DNA of 64,000 nucleotides. Source: Flavobacterium turcicum (GTDB lineage Bacteria > Bacteroidota > Bacteroidia > Flavobacteriales > Flavobacteriaceae). The translations under genes were made by a program, and so were the position numbers. The DNA lies in the NCBI RefSeq assembly GCF_011365745.1, contig NZ_JAAOBY010000002.1, forward strand, positions 62,001 through 126,000, given 5' to 3'. The notes under the pieces were generated by a model, which was not told the DNA's origin, did no database searches, and worked only from the letters and a program-made list of their open reading frames with translations. Below, piece after piece: positions 28,264 to 36,201 of the stretch. How positions within the stretch are numbered: the first letter of the stretch is position 1; the number at the start of each line of letters is the position of its first letter.

Positions 28264-28974
28264 TTATTCCTCCATTGTGTGATACACGTTCATCACGTCA
28301 TCATCTTCTTCGATTTTCTCGATCAATTTCTCCACATCCGCCATTTCAGCTTCAGTAAGTTTTTTTGTAATTTGTGGAATTCTTTCAAAACCTGAAGAAA
28401 GAATTTCGATTCCGCGACTTTCTAGTTCTTTTTGGATAGTTCCAAAGCTTCCAAAAGGCGCATAAATTAAAATACCATCTTCATCAGCAAAAATTTCTTC
28501 TGCACCAAAATCGATAAATTCTAATTCTAGTTCTTCGATATCTTGGTTGTTATTCGGAATACGGAAATTACAAGTATGGTCAAACATGAATTCTACAGAT
28601 CCTTGTGTTCCAAGAGTACCGTTACATTTGTTAAAGTAACTGCGAATGTTAGCTACTGTACGATTGTTGTTATCTGTTGCTGTTTCAATTAAAATAGCAA
28701 TTCCGTGTGGAGCGTAACCTTCAAATAATTGTTCTTTGTAGTTAGCCGTATCTTTGTCAGTTGCTTTTTTGATGGCGCGTTCCACATTTTCTTTCGGCAT
28801 GTTAACTGCCTTCGAGTTTTGGATCACCGCTCTTAGTCTAGAGTTGGCTTCTGGATTTGGTCCACCTTCTTTCACAGCCATCACGATATCCTTACCAATT
28901 CTGGTAAACGCTTTGGCCATTGCTGACCAACGTTTCATTTTTCTTCCTTTTCGAAATTCAAACGCTCTTCCCAT
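28264..28974 (-). CDS. YebC/PmpR family DNA-binding regulatory protein
   Basis: A 236-residue protein opening MGRAFEFRKGRKMKRWSAMA, the YebC N-terminus. PEANSRLRAVIQNSKAVNMP and the conserved YEGYAPHG-like segment FEGYAPHGIAILIE follow. The full three-domain length is present. Family members were described as DNA-binding regulators, and more recent work links YebC proteins to translation of proline-rich stretches. Which applies here is not visible. The C-terminus EKIEEDDDVMNVYHTMEE is typical. It is a single-gene unit, not next to ruvC as in some bacteria. Confidence 0.94.
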   Translation of the reverse strand: MGRAFEFRKGRKMKRWSAMAKAFTRIGKDIVMAVKEGGPNPEANSRLRAVIQNSKAVNMPKENVERAIKKATDKDTANYKEQLFEGYAPHGIAILIETATDNNNRTVANIRSYFNKCNGTLGTQGSVEFMFDHTCNFRIPNNNQDIEELELEFIDFGAEEIFADEDGILIYAPFGSFGTIQKELESRGIEILSSGFERIPQITKKLTEAEMADVEKLIEKIEEDDDVMNVYHTMEE

Positions 28975-29020
28975 TTCTATTAATTATTTTGAAGTGCAAA
29001 TATAAAAAAATAAAGCAAAA

Positions 29021-29042
29021 AAAAGAGGCCTAAGCCTCTTTT
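29021..29042 (-). terminator. terminator containing the DUF2752 stop codon
   Basis: The stem AAAAGAGGC/GCCTCTTTT closes a 4-nt loop that contains the minus-strand TAG stop of the DUF2752 gene (29030-29032). The arm encodes the last residues, KEA. Confidence 0.88.
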
Positions 29043-29356
29043 GGATAAGTTAATCTACCTATAATGCCCGGCATTTTTTTACCTTGAATATCGTAAATTG
29101 CTTTTAGCCACATGACAAATAGCATCGGCACTACAACAAAGCAAAGTGGGTTGTATTCCCAAGCTTTTACAAAGTCAAAATGAATAAAATGCATCACAGC
29201 TCTAGTTAGTCCGCAAGCATAACATTCAATTCCAGCCAAAACTACAGACAAGCAAGTACTTTCTCCTTTATCAAACCAAGTTTTTGGTAAAAAGAGCAAA
29301 ACAATTGGTGCTAATATCAATACAAGATTCGAAAGATAAAAATAAGCTTTACGCAT
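29030..29356 (-). CDS. DUF2752 domain-containing membrane protein
   Basis: A 108-residue protein with three hydrophobic segments. The DUF2752 signature is CYACGLTRAVMHFIHFDF, where the CxxCGLTRA motif pairs two cysteines with an arginine. Residues 8-25 form the first helix and WEYNPLCFVVVPMLFVMWL a later one. The function is not established. The cysteine pair might bind a metal or form a redox centre. It follows the TM2-domain gene with a 12-bp gap, so the two are almost certainly one transcript. Confidence 0.88.
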   Translation of the reverse strand: MRKAYFYLSNLVLILAPIVLLFLPKTWFDKGESTCLSVVLAGIECYACGLTRAVMHFIHFDFVKAWEYNPLCFVVVPMLFVMWLKAIYDIQGKKMPGIIGRLTYPKEA

Positions 29357-29368
29357 TTTTAGGTTGTC

Positions 29369-29728
29369 TTAAAGTGTTGTAGAGTATGAACCTCCTTTTG
29401 GTTGTAAATCTCCAGTGATGATGCGAATTAAGTCAATTAAAGCCCAAATTCCGCAACCTCCGAATGTTAACAACTGAACAATTCCTTGCCAAGTGTACCC
29501 TAGGTAAAAACGGTGAATACCAATTGCACCAACGAAAAAAGCTAATAATAAAGCTATCAATTGGCTTTTTCCGCTTGCAATAGCGGCTGGAGATGATAAC
29601 TCATCTTCTTGAGTGTTCACTACTGTAGTGTTTTCACTCGTTGCTCTTTGCACAGGGAAAGACGCGTAGGTTGTTGTCAAAACACCTAAAAATAACAGTA
29701 CAACTGTAAAAAGTAATTTGATTTTCAT
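29369..29728 (-). CDS. TM2 domain-containing protein with signal peptide
   Basis: A 119-residue protein. An N-terminal signal-like segment (LFTVVLLFLGVLTTTYASFP) is followed by a polar linker. A TM2 domain follows from about residue 55: SKSQLIALLLAFFVGAIGIH, then RFYLGYTWQGIVQLLTFGGC. TM2 domains are pairs of helices joined by a short loop around the RFYLG motif. Their role in bacteria is unknown. The polar tail ends QPKGGSYSTTL. It is the first gene of a two-gene unit with DUF2752 and divergent from an unknown secreted protein. Confidence 0.88.
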   Translation of the reverse strand: MKIKLLFTVVLLFLGVLTTTYASFPVQRATSENTTVVNTQEDELSSPAAIASGKSQLIALLLAFFVGAIGIHRFYLGYTWQGIVQLLTFGGCGIWALIDLIRIITGDLQPKGGSYSTTL

Positions 29729-29778
29729 AAGAAAAAGTTTAAGTTTGTGCCAAATATAAATAAAAAACTAAAATACCG

Positions 29779-30681
29779 ATGTATATTTTTATTAAAAAAA
29801 GAACAATTTTTTTTCTGTGCCTCCTAGGATACTTCCTAACAGCAGAAAAAGCATTTTCACAAAATAATTATGAGTTTCTTGGAGCATTAAAACTGAATGG
29901 AAATGAAAAAAGTGTTATCACATACCGTTTGGTTTTCGAGGAATTGAACGGAAAATTAAAGGGCTATTCAATTACTGATTTAGCAGGTAAGCATGAAACC
30001 AAAAATTTAATAGAAGGTAGCTATAATAAAAAACTAAAGTTGTTCGAGTTCCGCGAAACAAATATTGTGTACACCAAATCAAAGTTTGAACAGAGTGCAT
30101 TCTGTTTTGTTAATTTCTCAGGAAAATTAAAGTTGGTGCAAAGTACTAGTAAATTAGAAGGAGCATTTAAAGGTTTGTACAAAAATAAACAGAAGTGTAT
30201 TGATGGTACACTTGTTTTAATAGGAAGTACTAAACTTTATAATTTGGTCAATAAGGTAAATAATCGCATTCAAAAATCGAATAAGGTTGATGTGAAAACT
30301 AAAGAGAATATTAATCCTTTGAAAGTCTTGGACAGTTTAAAAACAAATCGATTGAGTAACGATGAAAATTTAAATGTTTTTTGGGGATCGAATAAATTTA
30401 AAATGGAGATTTACGACATTGGTAAAGAAGATGGCGATGTGGTAAATATTTATCAAAATAATAAATTAATTCTGACCAAGCATAAATTAACCAATGCTAA
30501 AAGAATTATCGAAGTAATTCTGGATGGGACTAAAAATGAGTTTAAAATTGAAGCAATTAACGAAGGTACAATTGCTCCTAATACCGCCAAAATTACTTTA
30601 TTTGATGGAGATACTTCTTTTGACTTGATGTCGAATTTAAAGAAAGGGGAGAAAGCAAGCATCACAATTCATAAAAAATAA
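29779..30681 (+). CDS. secreted protein of unknown function
   Basis: A 300-residue product. The N-terminus has basic residues then FFLCLLGYFLTAEKAFSQ, a signal peptide with likely cleavage near residue 28. Residues 30-160 are beta-rich (YEFLGALKLNGNEKSVITYR) and contain two cysteines. A lysine- and asparagine-rich linker (165-200) leads to a compact C-terminal beta domain (about 205-300) with KMEIYDIGKEDGDVVNIYQN and TIAPNTAKITLFDGDTSFDL. The second domain resembles a beta-sandwich I have seen in other secreted bacteroidote proteins, but no enzyme motif is visible. It is probably periplasmic or surface-exposed and is monocistronic. Confidence 0.75.
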   Translation: MYIFIKKRTIFFLCLLGYFLTAEKAFSQNNYEFLGALKLNGNEKSVITYRLVFEELNGKLKGYSITDLAGKHETKNLIEGSYNKKLKLFEFRETNIVYTKSKFEQSAFCFVNFSGKLKLVQSTSKLEGAFKGLYKNKQKCIDGTLVLIGSTKLYNLVNKVNNRIQKSNKVDVKTKENINPLKVLDSLKTNRLSNDENLNVFWGSNKFKMEIYDIGKEDGDVVNIYQNNKLILTKHKLTNAKRIIEVILDGTKNEFKIEAINEGTIAPNTAKITLFDGDTSFDLMSNLKKGEKASITIHKK

Positions 30682-30710
30682 AAAAGACATCGTGAATCTC
30701 GAGATAAAAA

Positions 30711-30740
30711 AAACCGGAAGCTACTGCTTACCGGTTTTTT
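30711..30740. terminator. bidirectional terminator between the secreted protein gene and gcvT
   Basis: AAACCGG (30711-30717) pairs with CCGGTTT (30731-30737), with inner AAGC/GCTT pairing and one bulge. The stem is flanked by A and T tracts. Confidence 0.85.
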
Positions 30741-30760
30741 GTTTAAGATCCTTTAAAGGA

Positions 30761-31843
30761 TTATTTTTTGTAAAAAGGTAGCTTAACTACTTTTGCAGGA
30801 ACATCATTTTTTCTGATTCGGATAAAAATATCACGATCAATATTACTGTTTTCTGTAGTAACGTATCCTAGTCCAATTCCTTTGTTCATAGAAGGTGACA
30901 TAGTTCCTGAAGTTACAATTCCAATTACGGTTCCTTCGGCATTAACTATTTCGTAATCGTGTCTTGGTACGGCACGTTCTTGCATTTCGAAAGCTACTAA
31001 TTTGCGGCTAACTCCTTTTTCTTTTTGTTCTTTTAAGTTTGCGGCATTCACAAAATCTTTGTTGAACTTTGTAATCCAGCCTAAACCAGCTTCTAATGGC
31101 GAGGTCGTATCGTTAATGTCGTTTCCGTACAAACAGAATCCCATTTCCAATCGTAAAGTATCACGAGCTGCCAAGCCAATTGGTTTGATTCCAAATGAAG
31201 CGCCTGCTTCAAAAACTTTGTTCCAAATTTGCTCTACTTCATCATTTTTACAATAAATTTCAAAGCCGCCTGAACCTGTGTATCCCGTTGCTGAAATAAT
31301 AACATTTTCAATCCCTGCAAAGTCACTTACTTCGAAATGATAATAGGCAATAGACGCTAAATCAACAGAAGTTAATGATTGCATTGCCTCAACTGCTTTT
31401 GGCCCTTGAATAGCTAAAAGTGAATAGTCGTCTGATAGGTTTTTCATATCCACACCTAAATCATTGTGGCTAGAAATCCATTCCCAATCTTTGTCAATGT
31501 TTGATGCGTTTACAACTAAAAGATATTGATCTTCTTTCATTTTGTAAACCAATAAATCGTCTACAATTCCGCCATCAGCGTTTGGTAAACATGAATATTG
31601 CGCTCTTCCAATAGTTAAGGTAGCGGCATCATTCGATGTTACTTTTTGGATTAAAGCTAAAGCATTTGGTCCCGTAAGCAAAAATTCGCCCATGTGCGAA
31701 ACATCAAAAACACCTACCGCGTTACGTACGGTTTCGTGTTCAGTATTTACTCCTTCGTATAAAATAGGCATGTTAAAGCCTGCAAATGGTAACATTTTTG
31801 CTCCTAAACTTTCATGTATGTGCGTTAGCGCAGTATTTTTCAT
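30761..31843 (-). CDS. gcvT: glycine cleavage system aminomethyltransferase (T protein)
   Basis: A 360-residue folate-dependent enzyme. It transfers the methylene group from the aminomethyl-lipoyl H protein to tetrahydrofolate and releases ammonia during glycine breakdown. Visible landmarks are [38 protein letters not shown], the core segment [20 protein letters not shown] with the conserved Asp, and the C-terminal [19 protein letters not shown]. It is full length. gcvP and gcvH are not adjacent, as is common in flavobacteria. An AACCTTTG promoter-like element lies about 60 bp upstream. Confidence 0.95.
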   Translation of the reverse strand: MKNTALTHIHESLGAKMLPFAGFNMPILYEGVNTEHETVRNAVGVFDVSHMGEFLLTGPNALALIQKVTSNDAATLTIGRAQYSCLPNADGGIVDDLLVYKMKEDQYLLVVNASNIDKDWEWISSHNDLGVDMKNLSDDYSLLAIQGPKAVEAMQSLTSVDLASIAYYHFEVSDFAGIENVIISATGYTGSGGFEIYCKNDEVEQIWNKVFEAGASFGIKPIGLAARDTLRLEMGFCLYGNDINDTTSPLEAGLGWITKFNKDFVNAANLKEQKEKGVSRKLVAFEMQERAVPRHDYEIVNAEGTVIGIVTSGTMSPSMNKGIGLGYVTTENSNIDRDIFIRIRKNDVPAKVVKLPFYKK

Positions 31844-32042
31844 TTTGTTGAATCTAAAATTTTAAGTGGCTAATTTATTGATTTTATTCGGTGTGACAAA
31901 GGTTCTTTGAGGGATTATTTCAATCGTTTTCGGTACTCTGTTTTTTAATTAGAGGTTAGGAAAATGAATAGCGATTCAGTCGATTAGCAATGCTTATTAA
32001 ATAGTAATGGTGCCAATTCCGAAATTTTACAGCACTTATTTG

Positions 32043-32050
32043 TAAATTTG
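32043..32050 (+). promoter_or_regulatory. -7 promoter element of the HipA-like/DUF3037 pair
   Basis: TAAATTTG lies 33 bp before the HipA-like start. The 31844-32083 intergenic region holds nothing else recognisable. Confidence 0.5.
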
Positions 32051-32083
32051 CAAATAGGTAAAAATGCCTTAGCCAATTAAATT

Positions 32084-32878
32084 ATGGATAAAACACTGCA
32101 TCTGAGAACAGTAAACGTGACGCGTTACATTACGCCTTTACGCGAAGGAGGATCGTTGCCCGCATTAGCTGAAGCCGATGATGATTTTAAATATGTTTTA
32201 AAATTTAAAGGAGCAGGGCATGGTGTTAAAGCACTTATTGCCGAATTAATAGGTGGCGAAATTGCCCGTTTTTTGGGTCTGAAAATGCCTGAATTGGTTT
32301 TTGCACACCTTGACGAAGCTTTTGGTCGCTCGGAGGCAGATGAAGAAATTCAGGATTTACTGCAAGGAAGTCAAGGCCTTAACTTGGCGCTGCATTACTT
32401 GTCTGGTGCTATTAATTTTGACCCCGTGGTTACGCAAGTCGGTGCTAAATTAGCTTCTCAAATTGTTTGGTTAGATGCTTTTATTACCAACGTAGACCGC
32501 ACGTTTAGAAATACTAACATGTTGCTGTGGAAAAAAGAATTGTGGTTGATTGACCACGGTGCAAGTTTGTACTTTCATCATTCTTGGACTACATGGGAGA
32601 AGCATGCACAAAGCCCGTTTGGGTTGATTAAAGATCATGTGCTTTTGCCGCAAGCTACGGTACTTGATGAAGTAGATGCTGCTAGTAAAGCTCTTTTAAC
32701 GCCTGCTGTTTTACAAGAAATTGTCAATTTAATTCCTGAAGTTTGGTTGCATTGGGAAGATACAGATGAAACTCCTGAACAAATCCGCCAAGTGTATTTC
32801 AACTTTTTAACGACCCGATTACAACATTCTGAAATTTTTATAAAAGAAGCGCAAAATGCAAGAAAAACACTTATATGA
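32084..32878 (+). CDS. HipA-like kinase-fold protein
   Basis: A 264-residue protein related to the HipA/PI-kinase-like fold. Features are the nucleotide-binding lysine segment YVLKFKGAGHGVKALIAELI (about residues 38-57), the catalytic loop WLDAFITNVDRTFRNTNMLL (about 129-148) with N-x-D-R and N-T-N, and the metal-binding LIDHGASLYF. It is shorter than HipA toxins (about 440 residues) and lacks the HipA N-terminal subdomain. No HipB-like antitoxin is adjacent. Instead its 3' end overlaps the DUF3037 gene by 23 bp, a fixed arrangement that suggests the two act together. The substrate is unknown. Confidence 0.82.
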   Translation: MDKTLHLRTVNVTRYITPLREGGSLPALAEADDDFKYVLKFKGAGHGVKALIAELIGGEIARFLGLKMPELVFAHLDEAFGRSEADEEIQDLLQGSQGLNLALHYLSGAINFDPVVTQVGAKLASQIVWLDAFITNVDRTFRNTNMLLWKKELWLIDHGASLYFHHSWTTWEKHAQSPFGLIKDHVLLPQATVLDEVDAASKALLTPAVLQEIVNLIPEVWLHWEDTDETPEQIRQVYFNFLTTRLQHSEIFIKEAQNARKTLI

Positions 32879-33239
32879 GTACGCGGTAATAAGAGTGGTA
32901 CCTCAAGTTGAGCGCGAAGAATTTCTCAATGTTGGTGTCATTCTGTTTTGTAAAAAAGCCAAATTTATCAAAGTTCTTTGTACCATTAACGCTTTAAAAT
33001 TGCAACTATTTTCGAAAGAATTAGACATTGAACAACTGCAATTAAATGTCGAGGCTTTGGCAAAAATTGCGCATGGCGAAAAACAAGCAGGCCCAATAGC
33101 GCAGTTTGATATTCCTTCTCGTTTTAGATGGTTAACCGCCTTGCGCAGCTCTGTGATACAAACTTCGCGTCCGCATGCGGGACTGTGCGATGATTTAGAT
33201 TTAACTGCCCAACGCCTATTTGAAGAAATGGTTTTGTAG
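32856..33239 (+). CDS. DUF3037 domain-containing protein
   Basis: A 127-residue protein, full family length, starting MQEKHLYEYAVIRVVPQVER. DUF3037 proteins have a conserved opening of this type, then REEFLNVGVILFCKKAKFIK and later FRWLTALRSSVIQTSRPHAG. The start codon lies inside the HipA-like gene in another frame, so translation is probably coupled. The function is unknown. Pairing with a HipA-like kinase suggests a partner, substrate or inhibitor of that kinase. It ends 14 bp before the convergent GNAT gene, with no visible terminator between. Confidence 0.85.
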   Translation: MQEKHLYEYAVIRVVPQVEREEFLNVGVILFCKKAKFIKVLCTINALKLQLFSKELDIEQLQLNVEALAKIAHGEKQAGPIAQFDIPSRFRWLTALRSSVIQTSRPHAGLCDDLDLTAQRLFEEMVL

Positions 33240-33253
33240 CCAAAATGATTTTT

Positions 33254-33760
33254 TTAAAGAACTTTTTCGAGAACTAAAAATTCTAGTGGCTCAGCTGCAA
33301 TTGGAATATGAACTTCACTTGCGGGGAAAGGCTCGCGCGCTCCTGTTTCTGAATAGCCATTGCGTTTGTACCATGCTATAAGTTCCTCTCGAACAGATAT
33401 TACTGTCATTACAATTTTTGGTAATGAAAGTGACTTGGCATGAATTTCAGCTTCTTGAAGTAGTTTTTTACCAACACCTCCATTTTGTAATTCGGGTGAT
33501 ACTGTTAGCATTCCTAAATACAGTTGATTTTCCTTTTGAACTAACAAAACACAACCAATAATTTGCTCTTGCTCAGTGTATTTTAAGATAGTGTTTTTTG
33601 AATCATTTAAGGTTTCTGCTAATTCAGTTTCGGTAGTACGCAAACCTTCTAAAATGTTGGCTTCTGTAGTCCAGCCTTTTTTAGAGGATTCGCCGCGATA
33701 AGCCGAATTTATCAATGTGTTGAGTGCCGTGATATCAGATGCGGTTGCTTTGGTAATCAT
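33254..33760 (-). CDS. GNAT family N-acetyltransferase
   Basis: A 168-residue single-domain acetyltransferase. The acetyl-CoA-binding motif is TVSPELQNGGVGKKLLQEAE (about residues 92-111), with the R/QxxGxG/A pattern as QNGGVG. The C-terminal IAWYKRNGYSETGAREPFPA is the usual GNAT beta-bulge and YxxxGF/Y element. The substrate cannot be predicted. It is convergent with DUF3037 and stands downstream of thrC by 91 bp on the same strand, so it could be read through from the thr operon. Confidence 0.9.
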   Translation of the reverse strand: MITKATASDITALNTLINSAYRGESSKKGWTTEANILEGLRTTETELAETLNDSKNTILKYTEQEQIIGCVLLVQKENQLYLGMLTVSPELQNGGVGKKLLQEAEIHAKSLSLPKIVMTVISVREELIAWYKRNGYSETGAREPFPASEVHIPIAAEPLEFLVLEKVL

Positions 33761-33851
33761 TATTTTTTGCTTGTTTGAACGTCAAAGATATAAAAAAGTC
33801 ACCTCGTAAAACACACATTTGAAATCCTGATATAATTTTGTTTCTAGTGGA

Positions 33852-35147
33852 TTAATTCTGTATTAAATAGTTCTTTAAATCCTCGTAATTACGTACTGAA
33901 ACACTCCATTTTTCTTTGTTTAATATAGGTTCAATTTGCATCGGAATTGGGAGTTTTATCTTCAAAGCAGGCTCAACAGTATCTAAAAACTTGATGGGAT
34001 GGGCTGTTTCTAAAAATATACCAATAGCCTCAGGATGGTTTTGTAATTCTTGTTTTAAACCAAGGTAGCCAACCGCGCCGTGAGGTTCAGCAACATAGCC
34101 TGATTTTTCAAATATATTTTTCATTGCAACCAAGGTTTCCTCGTCAGTGAATGAAAACGAACTAAAATCTTTTTTAAATTCTGCTAAATCATTTTGGTAA
34201 AGCTCCTGAATACGGATAAAGTTACTCGGATTTCCTACGTCCATAGCATTTGATAGGGTTGCTTTTGAGGATTGAGGATTGTATTTTCCCTCTTTTAAAA
34301 AGCGTGGAACGGTATCATTTATATTTGTAGCTGCAATAAAATGTTGAATAGGTACCCCCATTTTTTTGGCTACAATTCCCGCGCAAATGTTTCCGAAGTT
34401 TCCACTTGGGCACGAAAAAACTAGAGGTTTGTTATATTTTTTTAAAGCTTTGTAGGTAAAGAAAAAGTAAAACATTTGCGGCAACCATCGCGCAATATTA
34501 ATTGAATTAGCCGAAGTAAGATTTTTGTGTTGCAATGATTCGTCTAAAAATGCTTTTTTAACCATATCTTGGCAATCGTCAAAAAAACCGTCAACTTCAA
34601 GTGCTGTTATATTTTGTCCCAAGGTTGTCAATTGACGTTCTTGAATGTCGCTTACTTTTCCTGAAGGATATAAAATTACAACGTCAACGCTAGGAACTCC
34701 CAAAAAACCACTTGCAACTGCACCACCTGTGTCGCCAGATGTGGCTACTAAAACGGTATTATAGCTGTTATTTTTATCAGAATTAAAATAGCCTAAGCAG
34801 CGCGACATGAATCTTGCCCCGACATCTTTAAACGCCATAGTTGGACCATGAAATAATTCAAGCGAAAAAACACCGCTCTCTATTTCAACAACAGGAAAAT
34901 CAAAACAAAGTGTTTCTGCAATGATTTGTTTTAAAATTGCTTCCGGAATTTCGTCGCCTACGAATTGTTTTATGGCTTCGAAAGCAATTTCTTCATGGCT
35001 CATTTTTTCAATATTTTCGAAAAAACTATCAGGAAGTCGGGTAATTGATCCTGGGAAATACAAACCTTTGTCGCTGGCTAATCCTTGCTCAACGGCCTCT
35101 TGAAAAGTAACGTTTGGGGCATTGTGGTTTAAACTATAGTATTGCAT
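33852..35147 (-). CDS. thrC: threonine synthase
   Basis: A 431-residue PLP enzyme that converts O-phosphohomoserine to threonine, the last step of the pathway. It starts MQYYSLNHNAPNVTFQEAVE and shows the PLP-lysine region LELFHGPTMAFKDVGARFMS (about residue 109). VATSGDTGGAVASGFLG and the phosphate-binding PLVFSCPSGNFGNICAGIVA follow. The sequence is of the E. coli-like ThrC class. It is the last gene of the leftward thrA-thrB-thrC operon, 72 bp after thrB. Expression is presumably set by the leader upstream of thrA. Confidence 0.96.
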   Translation of the reverse strand: MQYYSLNHNAPNVTFQEAVEQGLASDKGLYFPGSITRLPDSFFENIEKMSHEEIAFEAIKQFVGDEIPEAILKQIIAETLCFDFPVVEIESGVFSLELFHGPTMAFKDVGARFMSRCLGYFNSDKNNSYNTVLVATSGDTGGAVASGFLGVPSVDVVILYPSGKVSDIQERQLTTLGQNITALEVDGFFDDCQDMVKKAFLDESLQHKNLTSANSINIARWLPQMFYFFFTYKALKKYNKPLVFSCPSGNFGNICAGIVAKKMGVPIQHFIAATNINDTVPRFLKEGKYNPQSSKATLSNAMDVGNPSNFIRIQELYQNDLAEFKKDFSSFSFTDEETLVAMKNIFEKSGYVAEPHGAVGYLGLKQELQNHPEAIGIFLETAHPIKFLDTVEPALKIKLPIPMQIEPILNKEKWSVSVRNYEDLKNYLIQN

Positions 35148-35219
35148 GCTTAATGTTGTAAGTAGTTGTGTTATTTTATTAATTTAAATTATTGCTTTGT
35201 AAGCAACTGAAATTATCGT

Positions 35220-36140
35220 TTAGATAATTTTAATTCCTTCATCATTTACTTTTGAAACATGTATTTCGTAAGGTAGGTTCATTTCATCGTATACTTTGCT
35301 CATGCCTTTTGCAACAGCATTAGCAGTTTCTAGTCCTTTGCTCAAGGCAAAAATCGAAGGCCCAGAACCTGAAATTCCAGAGCCGAGCGCGCCATTTGTA
35401 TAAGCACTTTTTTTAATAAGATCAAAACCAGGAATCAGAACAGAGCGAAGTGGTTCAACAATTTCATCGTGTAACGAGCGACCAATCAATTCGTAATCCT
35501 GCGTGTACAAGCCAGCAACCAAGCCGCCTACATTTCCCCATTGTGTGATGGCGCTTTTTAACGAAACGGTTTGCTTTAAAACGGAGCGGGCATCAGAAGT
35601 TTTGAGTTCAATTTGAGGATGAACAACGGTTGCATATAAATCGATTGGACTTGGAATTTTTACTATATCAAGCGGACTCGAACTCCTAACGAGTGTAAAT
35701 CCACCGAGTAGGGCAGGCGCCACGTTATCAGCATGTGCATTTCCACTTGCTAACTTTTCGCCTTGCATGGCAAATAATACCAATTCTTTCCTAGTAAAAG
35801 GATTATCCAATAATTCGTTAATACCGAAAACTGCCCCTGCTGAACTAGCTGCGCTACTTCCAATACCACTGCCAGCTTTGATGCGTTTGTATATTTCAAT
35901 TTCGAATCCAAATGGGGAATCAATTTGCTCCAACATTGCGAGAGCTGCAACACCGGCCACATTTTTTTCGGTTTCCAAAGGTAAATCAGCACCGTCTATT
36001 TTGATGATTCGAACTCCTTTTTCAGTAGATTTTCTAACAATCATCTCATCGCCTGCGGTTTCTAAGCAAAGGCCTAGCACATCGAATCCGCAGGATAAAT
36101 TGGCAATTGTTGCAGGGCAAAATAACTTTATTTCGTTCAT
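35220..36140 (-). CDS. thrB: homoserine kinase
   Basis: A 306-residue GHMP kinase that phosphorylates homoserine with ATP to O-phosphohomoserine. The N-terminus (FCPATIANLSCGFDVLGLCL) is the GHMP substrate-binding opening. The ATP-binding motif is KAGSGIGSSAASSAGAVFGI (about residues 88-107), and the C-terminal motif is GALGSGISGSGPSIFALS. It lies between thrA and thrC in the operon. A 61-bp gap separates it from thrA and contains an inverted repeat (36156-36165 with 36187-36196). Confidence 0.96.
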   Translation of the reverse strand: MNEIKLFCPATIANLSCGFDVLGLCLETAGDEMIVRKSTEKGVRIIKIDGADLPLETEKNVAGVAALAMLEQIDSPFGFEIEIYKRIKAGSGIGSSAASSAGAVFGINELLDNPFTRKELVLFAMQGEKLASGNAHADNVAPALLGGFTLVRSSSPLDIVKIPSPIDLYATVVHPQIELKTSDARSVLKQTVSLKSAITQWGNVGGLVAGLYTQDYELIGRSLHDEIVEPLRSVLIPGFDLIKKSAYTNGALGSGISGSGPSIFALSKGLETANAVAKGMSKVYDEMNLPYEIHVSKVNDEGIKII

Positions 36141-36155
36141 GATTTTTTGTTTCAG

Positions 36156-36196
36156 GTTTAAAGTTGTTTTCAGTTGTTAAAATTGAAACTTTAAAC
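36156..36196 (-). promoter_or_regulatory. inverted repeat between thrA and thrB
   Basis: GTTTAAAGTT (36156-36165) and AACTTTAAAC (36187-36196) are perfect complements around 21 nt. On the minus strand there is no strong T run, so it may modulate message stability or partial read-through rather than end transcription. Confidence 0.5.
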
Positions 36197-36201
36197 TATT
36201 T

